64,000 nucleotides of DNA from Lachnospiraceae bacterium (GCA_014804645.1 JAAUZI010000041.1:15033-79032), one strand, 5' to 3'; positions 1-13,667 are shown, counted from the first letter of the stretch. Program-made: numbers and translations. Notes: a model not told the origin generated them from the letters alone.

Positions 1-255
1 TTTCCGATCGCGGGAATGTTAATTTTCTGTATTTTCGCGACAGCGGCAGGGATTGTGTGTGACTGGCTGTATGAGAAAAGCGGGAATATCTGGATTCCGT
101 CTGTATTCCATGGGGCGGTCAATGCGGCGGGTACTGTTCCCATGGCCCTTTGTCTGGCAAATACAGGGTCTATGATATTGCTTGGCCCTGCACCGAGCGG
201 AATGCTTGCAGGGATTCCTCTCATTGTCTTTGCAGTCATATTGCTTTTGGTGTGA
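1..255 (+). CDS. CPBP family intramembrane metalloprotease, C-terminal fragment
   Basis: Only the last 84 codons are in the window; the frame is open from base 1 (FPIAGML...). The pattern GIVCDWLYEKSGNIWIPSVF followed by HGAVNA matches the conserved end of CPBP (Abi/CAAX-protease-like) membrane proteins, where a G..LY..TG.IW.P stretch precedes an H...N motif in a membrane helix. Two hydrophobic segments are visible. Family members are membrane peptidases or bacteriocin self-immunity proteins; the substrate cannot be judged from this piece. It ends 188 bases before glnN, with a promoter and terminator in between, so it is not clearly in the same transcript. Confidence 0.7.
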   Translation, partial: FPIAGMLIFCIFATAAGIVCDWLYEKSGNIWIPSVFHGAVNAAGTVPMALCLANTGSMILLGPAPSGMLAGIPLIVFAVILLLV

Positions 256-301
256 TTGTACAGACAGTTTCAGAGAATTATGAAGAAAATAAAAACAGCA
301 C

Positions 302-330
302 TTGACAAATCTCTCCCATAGGTGCATAAT
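302..330 (+). promoter_or_regulatory. sigma-A-type promoter upstream of glnN
   Basis: TTGACA at 302-307 and CATAAT at 325-330 are separated by 17 bases. The predicted start lies near 337, just upstream of the hairpin at 350-392, so a transcript from here has to pass an intrinsic terminator before reaching glnN. Confidence 0.6.
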
Positions 331-349
331 GCAGAATATGAAAGGCAAG

Positions 350-392
350 GGTGTCTTTGAGTGATGTACTCAAGGACGCCTTTTCTTTTTTT
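350..392 (+). terminator. intrinsic terminator or attenuator before glnN
   Basis: A 13-bp stem (350-362 with 368-380, two G-U pairs, 5-base loop) is followed by TTTTCTTTTTTT at 381-392. It could terminate the upstream CPBP gene, but a good promoter lies before it and none is visible between it and glnN. That arrangement suggests regulated readthrough into the glutamine operon. Confidence 0.7.
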
Positions 393-443
393 GTGAAAAA
401 ATGCATTTAATTTGAGGAATTGTGAAAAGAGGAGGAGCGTGTT

Positions 444-2540
<2,097 letters not shown>

Positions 2541-2590
2541 CAGAAAGCAGCGGGTCTGCTGCCAATCAGTCTAAATAATGGAGGTACAAA

Positions 2591-5778
<3,188 letters not shown>

Positions 5779-5781
5779 GTT

Positions 5782-7221
5782 ATGAGTGTACATGAAGAGT
5801 GCGGTGTGTTCGGTGTCATCAGTCCCCGTACCACTGACGTGGCGGGCATGGCCTATTATGGGATGTACGCTCTGCAGCACCGGGGGCAGGAGAGCTGCGG
5901 TATTGTGATAAATGATGACGGCGTGTTTTCCTCCCATAAAGATTTGGGGCTGGTCAGCGAGGTGTTTTCCGCAGACGCTCTATCCCGGCTGCCTCAGGGG
6001 AATATGGCGGTGGGGCATGTCCGTTACGGCACCACCGGCGGCACCAACCGCAATAACTGCCAGCCCATAGAGGTCAACCACCAAAAGGGAAAAATGGCGC
6101 TGGCCCACAACGGCAATCTCAGCAATGCGGCGCAGCTCCGCAATGCGCTGGAACTCTCCGGAGCCATTTTCCACACCACCAGCGACACGGAGACCATAGC
6201 CTATATCGTCACCCGGGAGCGCCTGAGAACCCCCTCCATAGAGGACGCCCTCAGCGCAGCCATGAGTTCCCTGGAGGGAGCTTATTCCCTGGTGCTGATG
6301 TCCGCGCAGAAACTGATCTGTGCCAGGGACCCCTATGGTTTCCGACCCCTCTGTTATGGCAAAACCCCGGAGGGTCTGTATGCGGTGGCATCCGAGAGCT
6401 GCGCCCTGAAAGCCATCGGAGCCGAGTTTGTGCGGGATTTGGAGCCGGGGGAAATCCTGGTATTTGGCCCAGGCGGCGTCACATCCCGCAGGGAACATTG
6501 CGGCAGCCGGGGCAAAAAGCTCTGCATCTTTGAGTACATTTATTTTGCCAGACCGGATTCGGTGATAGACGGGGTCTCGGTTCATGGCGCGAGAATTCAG
6601 GCCGGGAGAATCCTTGCCCGCCAACATCCCGCGGAGGCGGACCTGGTGGTGGGAGTGCCAGACTCGGGGCTGGATGCGGCGCTGGGATTTTCCATGGAAT
6701 CCGGGATTCCCTACGGCATCGGACTGATCAAAAATAAGTATATCGGCAGAACCTTTATTTCTCCGGGGCAAAGTGCCAGACTGGACCAGGTTCGGATCAA
6801 GCTGAGCGCCATTGAGGAGAGCGTCCGGGGCAAAAGGGTGGTGTTGGTGGACGACTCCATCGTGCGGGGAACCACCAGCGGCCGTATCGTGAGACTGCTG
6901 CGTGAGGCGGGAGCCAGCGAAATCCATATGCGGATATCCTCACCTCCTTTCCTGCACCCCTGTTACTACGGCACGGACATTGACTCTCGGGAGCATCTGA
7001 TCGCCTGCCATCACAGCGTATCCGAGACAGCGGAGATGATCGGCGTGGACAGCTTGGGCTATCTGCCGGTGACGGAGCTGCAGGCGTTAATCGGAAACTG
7101 CGGCTACTGCAGCGCCTGCTTTGACGGGGAGTATCCCACACCTGTCCCCACGGACACCCGAAAGGACCGTTTCGAGCAGAAACTGTCGGAGAGAAGTAAG
7201 AGCAAAAAAACAGATATATAG
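5782..7221 (+). CDS. purF: amidophosphoribosyltransferase
   Basis: This is the first committed enzyme of purine synthesis, making phosphoribosylamine from PRPP and glutamine. The start MSVHEECGVFGV places the catalytic Cys at position 7, implying removal of a short propeptide as in the Bacillus-type enzyme. The PRPP loop VVLVDDSIVRGTTSG lies near residue 352. Cysteines in KKLCIFEYI and the C-terminal GYCSACF fit the [4Fe-4S]-containing Bacillus/Clostridium class. The gene begins 3 bases after pyrG with its ribosome site (AAAGGA) inside pyrG, and a strong terminator follows. It stands apart from other pur genes, grouped with glutamine users instead. Confidence 0.95.
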   Translation: MSVHEECGVFGVISPRTTDVAGMAYYGMYALQHRGQESCGIVINDDGVFSSHKDLGLVSEVFSADALSRLPQGNMAVGHVRYGTTGGTNRNNCQPIEVNHQKGKMALAHNGNLSNAAQLRNALELSGAIFHTTSDTETIAYIVTRERLRTPSIEDALSAAMSSLEGAYSLVLMSAQKLICARDPYGFRPLCYGKTPEGLYAVASESCALKAIGAEFVRDLEPGEILVFGPGGVTSRREHCGSRGKKLCIFEYIYFARPDSVIDGVSVHGARIQAGRILARQHPAEADLVVGVPDSGLDAALGFSMESGIPYGIGLIKNKYIGRTFISPGQSARLDQVRIKLSAIEESVRGKRVVLVDDSIVRGTTSGRIVRLLREAGASEIHMRISSPPFLHPCYYGTDIDSREHLIACHHSVSETAEMIGVDSLGYLPVTELQALIGNCGYCSACFDGEYPTPVPTDTRKDRFEQKLSERSKSKKTDI

Positions 7222-7276
7222 TAAGCGATAGGGCGGCCCTGACGGTGCTGCCCACGGTATTTGTCTACAGTCTGGC

Positions 7277-7312
7277 GGCTTTCCAACTAAAGGTTGGAAA
7301 GCCGTTTTTTTA
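7277..7312 (+). terminator. terminator of the glnN-purF operon
   Basis: A near-perfect stem GGCTTTCCAAC/GTTGGAAAGCC around an AAAG-type loop is followed by GTTTTTTT. It closes the glutamine operon before the divergently themed XRE gene. Confidence 0.9.
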
Positions 7313-7415
7313 TTCCAATTATTCCTCCATTGTGCGCATCTATGGCTCATGTTATGATGTGCATGTGGCCACAGATGATCGAGAAGATTTGTATATTTGA
7401 AAAGGAGAAGAAGTT

Positions 7416-8258
7416 ATGGAAAATAAACAGAATAATGAAAGACAGGCCAATATGGCCCAGCAACTTTGCGGGGATGCGGCGGAAGAACTGCGCTGCGGGG
7501 AGCAGCTGGCCTTTCTGCGCAAGGAGAAACAGATTACGCAGGAGCAGCTGGCCCAGGCCATGGGCGTGACCAACCAGGCCGTGTCCAAATGGGAGAGCGG
7601 ACAGAGCTACCCGGACATCACATTGCTGCCCAGGCTGGCGGCGTATTTTCAGGTGACGGTAGACGAACTGCTGGGAGTGGCAAAGCCCCAGAGCATGCAA
7701 AATATCTATCTGGGGATCAAGGAACTGTTCCGGGAGACGCCGGGAGAGGAATGTTTTTCACTGGCCTTTAAGCTGGCGACATTGATGCATGAGGGAGCGG
7801 TGTCGAGGGGATATAAAGGGTATCTGCCCTGGGAAGAGGGCAAACAATATGGTCTGGACAGGGAGCCTTATAAATGGGGCTGCTCTATCTGCTCCGAGCC
7901 GGAGGGAGCAACGGCGCACATACGCAATGGCATATTTTTCTCCGACCAGAAATACTATGAGCCTATTGCCCGAGGGGATATGGCGGCCATATGCGAAACC
8001 CTTCAGACCCTGGGGGACCTGAATGTACTGAAAACCCTGTATGCCCTGTATGAGCTGACGGTCGAGGATTTTGACAACAGCTATGCGTCCGTGGCGGAGA
8101 TTGCCAGCCAGGCCCATCTGTCCGAGGACACGGTGAGTCAGTGCCTGCAGCTGCTGTGGCCCCAGAAGAATCCGGAGGACAGCAGCCGCTGCCGTCTGCA
8201 TGGCGGCTACATGCATCTGCCCGCTCTGCTGCAGATGTTTTTGATGCCCGCTCTGTAG
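7416..8258 (+). CDS. XRE-family transcriptional regulator with unknown C-terminal domain
   Basis: The 280-aa protein has an HTH_3 domain at about residues 29-83 (LRKEKQITQEQLAQAMGV followed by VSKWESGQSYPD), a typical Cro/CI-type DNA-binding fold. The remaining 190 residues have no membrane segment and end in a helical, possibly winged-helix part (ASQAHLSEDTVSQCL). The start is set by the AAAAGGAGAAGAAGTT ribosome site. It is a single-gene unit after the purF terminator and before a convergent aminotransferase. DNA targets and ligand are unknown. Lachnospiraceae carry many such XRE-sensor proteins, and nothing adjacent reveals its regulon. Confidence 0.8.
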   Translation: MENKQNNERQANMAQQLCGDAAEELRCGEQLAFLRKEKQITQEQLAQAMGVTNQAVSKWESGQSYPDITLLPRLAAYFQVTVDELLGVAKPQSMQNIYLGIKELFRETPGEECFSLAFKLATLMHEGAVSRGYKGYLPWEEGKQYGLDREPYKWGCSICSEPEGATAHIRNGIFFSDQKYYEPIARGDMAAICETLQTLGDLNVLKTLYALYELTVEDFDNSYASVAEIASQAHLSEDTVSQCLQLLWPQKNPEDSSRCRLHGGYMHLPALLQMFLMPAL

Positions 8259-8285
8259 CAGAGGTTCTGAGATAGAGCGCATGAG

Positions 8286-9482
8286 TCAGGGGTGCTGCGT
8301 CCTGTTTAAGAATGATTGCAGCTCCCCTCCCAACCGACGAATGCCCTCTTCAATAGTCTCGCAGTCGGCATTGGTGTAGTTCAGGCGCATGGTATTGGCA
8401 TTTTCAATACCGATGTAGAAAGGATCACCGGGCACAAAGGCAACCTTTTTCTCCAAAGCTCTCGGAAACAGGGACATAGCGCTTACGCCGTCGGGCAGCG
8501 TTACCCACAGGAACATACCGCCATGGGGCTTTGTGTATTGAACGGTGGGTGGAAAATATTTGTCCATGGCATTCATCATTGCCTGGGCCTGCCTCTGATA
8601 CAGCGTCTTGATTTTGGCAATATGAACATCCAGATCATTATGTTCCAGATAATCCCAAATCAGGTACTGTGAAAAAATATTTGTGTGCAGGTCACTTGCC
8701 TCTTTGGCGATGGAGATATACTTTAATAGCTCCGTATTTTCGGAAATGATAAACCCCATGCGCATTCCCGGCGTAACCGTCTTGGAAAAAGTTCCCAGCA
8801 ATATGCTGCCCGGCAGCTTACCGGCGCCGATATAGGGCAGTCTTTCGCCGTCAAACCGAAGCTCGCCGTAGGGGTCGTCCTCAATCAGAACAATGTCGCG
8901 GCCCTTCAGTATTTCACTGATATGTTTCCGGTTCTCAGCAGAGTAAGTGAGTCCTGTTGGATTCTGGAAATCGGGAATCGTATAGATGAATTTAACCGGA
9001 TTCTGCAGCGCCTTTTCCAGCTGCTCCAGATCCAGGCCGTCCTCTGTTAATGCAACGGGGTAAAACACAGGCTGCTGCATGGAGAAAGCCTGTATGGCGG
9101 CGAGGTAAGTCGGTTTTTCAACAATGATGCCGTCTCCCTTGTTCAGCAGAACCTTTCCAATGAGGTCAAGAGCCTGCTGCGAACCGGTTGTGATAAGGAT
9201 ATTGTCAATGGTGAGGCTCATCCCGTATATCCGATTGTATCTATCCGCAATATATTGTCTGAGTTCAGGCAGACCCGCAGTGATGGAGTATTGAAACACA
9301 TTGCTTCCGTAAGTTTTTACAATGCGCTCCATGGACTTCAGGAGCTCCTCCTGCGGGAAGGAGATGGGATTCGGAAGTCCGCCCGCAAAGGAGATCACGC
9401 CGGGATCGGAGGCCGCCTGTAAGATGCCTCTTACAAAAGATGGTGGGGTTGCCTTTATCCCTTCAGATAATAAATGATTCAT
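8286..9482 (-). CDS. PLP-dependent aminotransferase (class I/II, LysN/ARO8-like)
   Basis: This is a fold-type I pyridoxal-phosphate enzyme of 398 aa. The PLP lysine lies in GTFSKTVTPGMRMGF. Other family marks are FAGGLPNP near the N terminus, PDFQNPTGLTYS and IEDDPYGELRF. This subfamily includes 2-aminoadipate and aromatic/branched-chain aminotransferases, and substrate cannot be fixed from sequence. The start at 9482 is chosen because GAAAGGA lies upstream at the right distance; the longer frame to 9551 would add 23 unlikely residues and has no ribosome site. It is divergent from a MocR-type regulator that probably controls it; the two promoters overlap. Confidence 0.85.
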   Translation of the reverse strand: MNHLLSEGIKATPPSFVRGILQAASDPGVISFAGGLPNPISFPQEELLKSMERIVKTYGSNVFQYSITAGLPELRQYIADRYNRIYGMSLTIDNILITTGSQQALDLIGKVLLNKGDGIIVEKPTYLAAIQAFSMQQPVFYPVALTEDGLDLEQLEKALQNPVKFIYTIPDFQNPTGLTYSAENRKHISEILKGRDIVLIEDDPYGELRFDGERLPYIGAGKLPGSILLGTFSKTVTPGMRMGFIISENTELLKYISIAKEASDLHTNIFSQYLIWDYLEHNDLDVHIAKIKTLYQRQAQAMMNAMDKYFPPTVQYTKPHGGMFLWVTLPDGVSAMSLFPRALEKKVAFVPGDPFYIGIENANTMRLNYTNADCETIEEGIRRLGGELQSFLNRTQHP

Positions 9483-9522
9483 ATACATCATTCCTTTCTT
9501 ATGAATAGTTCCGCGTATTCCC

Positions 9523-9560
9523 AGAATAGCATTGACAGCAAATCCACACAATAGTATGAT
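9523..9560. promoter_or_regulatory. overlapping divergent promoters of aminotransferase and MocR genes
   Basis: On the plus strand TTGACA (9532-9537) and TATGAT (9555-9560) with a 17-base spacer fit the mocR-like gene. On the minus strand TTGTGT (9551-9546) and TATTCT (9528-9523), also spaced 17, fit the aminotransferase. The two core promoters interpenetrate, so polymerases would exclude each other. A TTGTAT direct repeat (9560-9565, 9577-9582) next to them may be the regulator site; this is inference. Confidence 0.55.
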
Positions 9561-9602
9561 TGTATGGCAAACAATTTTGTATTTTGAAAGGAAACAATCA
9601 CC

Positions 9603-10985
9603 ATGCCGGTAAACTCATTTGACAATTACCCTATGAATTGGAGGCCGGATTTAAGCGGGGAAACAGGCCCAAAATACAGGGCGCTGGCAAGAATGCTGGA
9701 GGAGGATATAAAGAGCGGTGCGTTAAAGGCGGGAACAAAATTGCCGCCCCAGCGTGAGCTCGCCGATTTTCTGGATGTAAATTTAAGCACAATATCCAAG
9801 GCATATAAACTGTGTATGCAAAAGGGGCTGCTGTCCGCCTCCGTGGGCAACGGGACTTATGTCTCTTCCGATGCCGCCGCCGAGTCGATTCTGCTGTGTG
9901 GAAAAGAGGACTCCCATTTGATTGAGATGGGAGCCATAGTGCCGTTTGTCACAAGTAACTTGAAAGTGAAACAATACACGGAGCGTCTGATGAAAAAGCC
10001 GGACGCTCTAAATCTGTTTTCCTATGGAGCGCCCGAGGGAACCAAAAGACAGCGGGAGGCAGGCGTCATGTGGCTGCAAAAGTCGGGATTTTACACAGAC
10101 AGCGCACATATCCTTTTGGCGGCAGGAGGGCAAAACGCAATCACGGCGGCGCTGGGGGCTTTTTTTGAGAACAATGACAAAATAGGCACAGAACCCATGA
10201 CCTATCCGGGCGTAAAAACGGCGGCAAAGCTGTTTGGTATCCAGCTGCTGTCGGTTCAGAGCCACAACCAGGAGATGACGGAAGAGGGAATCCGCTATGC
10301 CCTGCAGAACGAAAATGTAAAGGGTCTTTATGTCATACCTGATTATCAGAATCCCACGGCACATACGATGTCTCTTGAAACAAGAAAAATGATTGCCAGA
10401 CTGGCGGCGGAGGAAAATCTGCTGGTCATAGAGGATGGAATCAATAATCTCCTGGAAGAAAATCCCATGCCGCCCATTGCGTCCTTTGCGCCGGAAAACG
10501 TGGTCTATATATCAAGTCTGTCAAAGACTGTTTCACCAGGGCTTCGGACTGCGTTTATTCATGTGCCGGACCGATTACATGAAAAACTGGTGGAGGCGTT
10601 GTACTCCATGAATATTGCTATCTCCCCGTTGCTGGCAACCGTTTCCGCCGCATTGATTGAGGACGGGGCCGCCGATGAAATTATGGCGCAGCGCAAAAGA
10701 GGGATTGCGGAGCGAAATTTGGTCGTCAATGAAATGCTGAATGGATATGTGATGCCAAGCGGGCTTACCGCGCCGCTCAGGTACATACAGCTGCCAGAGC
10801 ATTTTACAGGGAAAAGCTTTGAAATCTGTGCCAGACAGGCAGGGGTAGAGGTCTGCGGGGCGGAGCGGTTTGCCGTGGGTAATAAGCCTGCCGAAAAAGC
10901 GGTCCGCATTTCGGTGACGACTCCGCCAACGACAGAGATTCTGGCAGAGGGGGTAAAACGCTTGAGAGAGATATTGCGACAGTAG
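9603..10985 (+). CDS. MocR/GntR-family regulator with aminotransferase-like domain
   Basis: The 460-aa protein combines a winged-helix GntR domain at about residues 20-85 (LPPQRELADFLDVNLSTISK) with a fold-type I aminotransferase-like domain carrying the PLP lysine in SSLSKTVSPGLRTAF. This is the MocR architecture (PdxR, GabR, TauR relatives), in which bound PLP and an amino compound control DNA binding. The start codon follows TTGAAAGGAAACAATCACC. It lies divergent from a stand-alone aminotransferase across 120 bases containing overlapping promoters, the standard regulator-target layout. The effector is unknown. A catalytic role in addition to regulation cannot be excluded. Confidence 0.87.
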   Translation: MPVNSFDNYPMNWRPDLSGETGPKYRALARMLEEDIKSGALKAGTKLPPQRELADFLDVNLSTISKAYKLCMQKGLLSASVGNGTYVSSDAAAESILLCGKEDSHLIEMGAIVPFVTSNLKVKQYTERLMKKPDALNLFSYGAPEGTKRQREAGVMWLQKSGFYTDSAHILLAAGGQNAITAALGAFFENNDKIGTEPMTYPGVKTAAKLFGIQLLSVQSHNQEMTEEGIRYALQNENVKGLYVIPDYQNPTAHTMSLETRKMIARLAAEENLLVIEDGINNLLEENPMPPIASFAPENVVYISSLSKTVSPGLRTAFIHVPDRLHEKLVEALYSMNIAISPLLATVSAALIEDGAADEIMAQRKRGIAERNLVVNEMLNGYVMPSGLTAPLRYIQLPEHFTGKSFEICARQAGVEVCGAERFAVGNKPAEKAVRISVTTPPTTEILAEGVKRLREILRQ

Positions 10986-11027
10986 GCTCCGGAACGGAGA
11001 TGAACCTACCTTGTTATATTAATAATG

Positions 11028-11080
11028 ATCCGAACTGCATTATCTAATCCGGTAATGCGTTCGGATTTATTATTTATGGC
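11028..11080 (+). terminator. hairpin after MocR gene, possible weak terminator
   Basis: ATCCGAAC-T-GCATTA pairs with TAATGC-GTTCGGAT, followed by TTATTATTTAT. The T tract is interrupted, so termination strength is uncertain. The rest of 10986-11211 holds this hairpin and the ECF-type promoter described next. Confidence 0.5.
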
Positions 11081-11139
11081 AATAAATAATTCACAAGGTG
11101 CGGATTATATTGTTTCTTCCGAAAATATAAAAGTGGATA

Positions 11140-11166
11140 CAACCATTCACCTGCAAACCGTACTTA
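11140..11166 (+). promoter_or_regulatory. putative ECF-type autoregulatory promoter
   Basis: CAACCATT (11140-11147) and CCGTACTTA (11158-11166) resemble the AAC-containing -35 and CGT-containing -10 elements used by ECF sigma factors, positioned upstream of the sigma gene at 11212. No vegetative promoter of comparable quality is seen here. The identification rests on pattern only. Confidence 0.4.
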
Positions 11167-11211
11167 CATGATGTGAGCGTATTTTGAAGACTTACAGAGA
11201 AGGAGGATCCG

Positions 11212-11769
11212 ATGGACGATAAGAGAATAATTGACTTATACTGGGCGAGGGATGAGGCGGCGATCAGGGAGACATCCTTCAAATATGGCAGACTGTGTGC
11301 CTATATCGTGAAAAATATCCTTGCCAGCCACGAGGACTGCGAAGAGTGCTTGAATGACACTTATCTTGCCGTGTGGAATGCGATTCCGGAGCAGCGGCCG
11401 AGCAGATTTTCCGCATTTGTCAGCAAGATTGCGAGGAACCTGGCGTTAAAAAAATATGAGTATGTCACCGCAGCCAAGCGCAATCCCAAGGCAGTTTTGT
11501 CCCTGGAGGAACTGGGGGACTGCGTTTCAGGAACCGAGAGCGTGGAGTCGGAATTGGAGAACAGGCGCATCGAGAGCGCCATTGAGGATTTTCTCTGGCA
11601 GCAGAGCGATGAAAAACGGAATGTTTTTATCAGGCGGTACTGGTATTTTGACTCGGTTGAAAGCATCTGTAAAAATACAGGTTTCAGTCAAAGCAAAGTG
11701 AAATCCATGCTGTTTGAGATGCGCCGGAAACTGAAAGAACATTTGAAGGGTGAGGGGATAGATTTATGA
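11212..11769 (+). CDS. ECF-type RNA polymerase sigma factor
   Basis: The 185-aa protein has sigma region 2 at about residues 15-85 (DCEECLNDTYLAVWNAIPEQRP) and region 4 at about 125-180 (FIRRYWYFDSVESICKNTGFSQSKVKSML), the two-domain plan of extracytoplasmic-function sigma factors. The start follows GAAGGAGGATCCG. Its stop overlaps the next start by four bases (ATGA), so it is translationally coupled to a single-pass membrane protein that is probably its anti-sigma factor or sensor. Stimulus and regulon are unknown. An ECF-like promoter upstream suggests positive autoregulation. Confidence 0.88.
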   Translation: MDDKRIIDLYWARDEAAIRETSFKYGRLCAYIVKNILASHEDCEECLNDTYLAVWNAIPEQRPSRFSAFVSKIARNLALKKYEYVTAAKRNPKAVLSLEELGDCVSGTESVESELENRRIESAIEDFLWQQSDEKRNVFIRRYWYFDSVESICKNTGFSQSKVKSMLFEMRRKLKEHLKGEGIDL

Positions 11770-12791
11770 ATAAAGAACAGTTATCGGAACGAATCGGAAA
11801 TATTGACGACAGACTGATACAGCAGGCGGAGCGGATTCCCAATTACCGAAAGCGGCAATGGAGAAAGAGAATCACGCAGTTGGCAGCGTGTGCGGCGGCT
11901 CTAGTATTGATGGCGGGCAGCTTTGCGATGGGCATGATGGTGCAGGCTGACAGAACTGTCACAAGAGACCCAGCAGGCATAGGGATAATAGACTTGACAG
12001 ATGAGGTGGGTATTTTGATGCTGCTGCCGGAGAGCTGGAAGGATGATTGGGACGGGGGTTTTGGCGTGGATGCGAGGCAGGACGGGTCTTACGGCATATA
12101 CAGCAGAGAAATCCGCAATGCATGTATGGCATCGGACGACAATGCCTTTATTCAGGGGGGGATCCTGTTTTATGTAGTCAGGCTGCCCGGCCAGTTGACA
12201 GAGGAACAGATAAAGGCAAAAGGGGAGAAGGGCTGTGTCTATATTGCGGCTACGGGGGAATACACATATCTGCTCTACTATGAAAATGGTGTGCAGTACA
12301 CGCCGGATACGGAGGAAAAATATCTTCGCATGCAATCGGAGGTCAAGGAGATTCAATTTATCATCAGTGATATTGCCAGAGATGCAATATCCATGAAAGG
12401 GCTGGAGGAAAAATTTGAAGGTACTGTCGCGGGCATTGTGAAAGGGTTTTCAGAAGACAGTATTACAATAGATGTGGCCGAGTATATCGAGGAGGACGAT
12501 ACCGAGCGACTTAAGGAGTTGGGGGTGACAGAGGAGGACATGTGGGATGGTTTTTATATTTACAATCCCAGCGAAGAACAGACTACCTATACCTACAATG
12601 AGGAAACGGTTTTTACCTTTATTGACTGGAGTGGTGATTTTAGCGGTCTGCCCTATCCGTCAATTTACACCACGAAAAGCCCGGCTCAGTTCCATGAATA
12701 TTTGGAGACATATGCGGGGGGCTGGCTGTTGCTGTTCTTTAAGGTTGAGGATGGAACCGTTCAATATGTTCTGGAAAGACCGATCATGTAG
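11766..12791 (+). CDS. probable anti-sigma factor / sensor, single-pass membrane protein
   Basis: The 341-aa protein has a ~33-residue charged cytoplasmic N terminus starting MNKEQLSERIGNIDDRLIQQ, one hydrophobic segment at about residues 38-58, and a ~280-residue extracytoplasmic part rich in acidic and aromatic residues. It overlaps the ECF sigma gene by four bases, the usual position of an anti-sigma factor, and the short helical N terminus is of suitable size to bind sigma. I do not recognise the extracellular domain. The anti-sigma role is inferred from context rather than homology. Confidence 0.65.
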   Translation: MNKEQLSERIGNIDDRLIQQAERIPNYRKRQWRKRITQLAACAAALVLMAGSFAMGMMVQADRTVTRDPAGIGIIDLTDEVGILMLLPESWKDDWDGGFGVDARQDGSYGIYSREIRNACMASDDNAFIQGGILFYVVRLPGQLTEEQIKAKGEKGCVYIAATGEYTYLLYYENGVQYTPDTEEKYLRMQSEVKEIQFIISDIARDAISMKGLEEKFEGTVAGIVKGFSEDSITIDVAEYIEEDDTERLKELGVTEEDMWDGFYIYNPSEEQTTYTYNEETVFTFIDWSGDFSGLPYPSIYTTKSPAQFHEYLETYAGGWLLLFFKVEDGTVQYVLERPIM

Positions 12792-12871
12792 CGCTCGCAT
12801 CGACAAGTGTTTTAAAGCTGATTTAGAGGCGGACTTGCTATAGTGAAAAAAAGCACAGAGGAGAAACGTCT

Positions 12872-13582
12872 ATGGAGCTTGCGGATTTTTATGCGAATGA
12901 GGGGAAACAAGTCGCCATAGTGGCAGACGGTAAAACCTATGCCCGCCATGCCATCACAACACATTTTGTCCAGATCGGGGAAAGCTATATCGACCTTATC
13001 GAAAAATATGTGAAACCGATATATGAGCCGGGAGATATTCTCTTCTCCAGTGAAAAAGTCATTGCCCTGTGTCAGGGGAGGATTGTGAGGGAGGAGGAGG
13101 TCAGGCCCGGCGTCTGGGCCAGAATCCTGTCCCGGTTCGTCCGCCGGACTCCGGCCGGGCCGGGTATGGGGCTGCCGATGAAGATGCAGTTTGCCATCAA
13201 TCATTGCGGTCTGGGGAAGGTTCTCAGGGCGGCGGTCTGTGCGGGGATAGACGCATTCCGTGGGATTCAGGGCACTTTTTATAGTATGCTGGGCGGAGAG
13301 ATACGGGGGCTGGACGGTTTCTACGGGGAGGACATCTCAGAGTACGCGCACATGGGCATCCGCATCCCCAGCGAGCCGGACAGGGTCTGTGACGAGGTCT
13401 GGGAGAAGACAGGGATTGTGATGGCGATTGTGGACGCCAATGACCTGGGCATTGAACTTCTGGGCAGGAGCAAACAACTTCGTGATTGGCCCGTGCCTGC
13501 GCTCTTGCAGCTGGTTTTGGACAATCCGGCAGGGCAGAGCCGACAGTTTACTCCGTTTATTTTAGTCAGGGAGTCAAAATAG
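12872..13582 (+). CDS. CofE-like protein (F420-0:gamma-glutamyl ligase family)
   Basis: The 236-aa protein resembles the F420 ligase fold: a central FSSEKVIALCQGRIV stretch and a C-terminal IVDANDLGIELLG resemble the conserved KVVSKAEGR and DANDxG regions of CofE. CofE adds glutamates to coenzyme F420, but Lachnospiraceae are not known for F420 and no other cof gene is nearby. The protein may therefore glutamylate another substrate. The start follows AGAGGAGAAACGTCT. It stands alone between the sigma/anti-sigma pair and an XRE gene. Family assignment is moderately sure; the reaction is not. Confidence 0.6.
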   Translation: MELADFYANEGKQVAIVADGKTYARHAITTHFVQIGESYIDLIEKYVKPIYEPGDILFSSEKVIALCQGRIVREEEVRPGVWARILSRFVRRTPAGPGMGLPMKMQFAINHCGLGKVLRAAVCAGIDAFRGIQGTFYSMLGGEIRGLDGFYGEDISEYAHMGIRIPSEPDRVCDEVWEKTGIVMAIVDANDLGIELLGRSKQLRDWPVPALLQLVLDNPAGQSRQFTPFILVRESK

Positions 13583-13619
13583 TAAATTGAAAATTTTTAA
13601 ACTTTTTTCAAATAGGGGC

Positions 13620-13667
13620 TTGACATAAATCTCGTATGTGATAACATATCCCATATACGAGATTTAT
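13620..13667 (+). promoter_or_regulatory. promoter with 13-bp inverted-repeat operator for XRE gene
   Basis: TTGACA (13620-13625) and TAACAT (13642-13647) form a promoter with a 16-base spacer. A perfect inverted repeat ATAAATCTCGTAT (13625-13637) / ATACGAGATTTAT (13655-13667) straddles the -10 box, one arm in the spacer and one at the start site. This is a likely autorepression operator for the HTH protein encoded 27 bases downstream. Confidence 0.7.

Noticed and set aside
350-392. ANTAR-type antitermination hairpin before glnN
   Set aside because: The loop is five bases and there is no tandem pair of hexaloop hairpins, so the ANTAR signature is not met.
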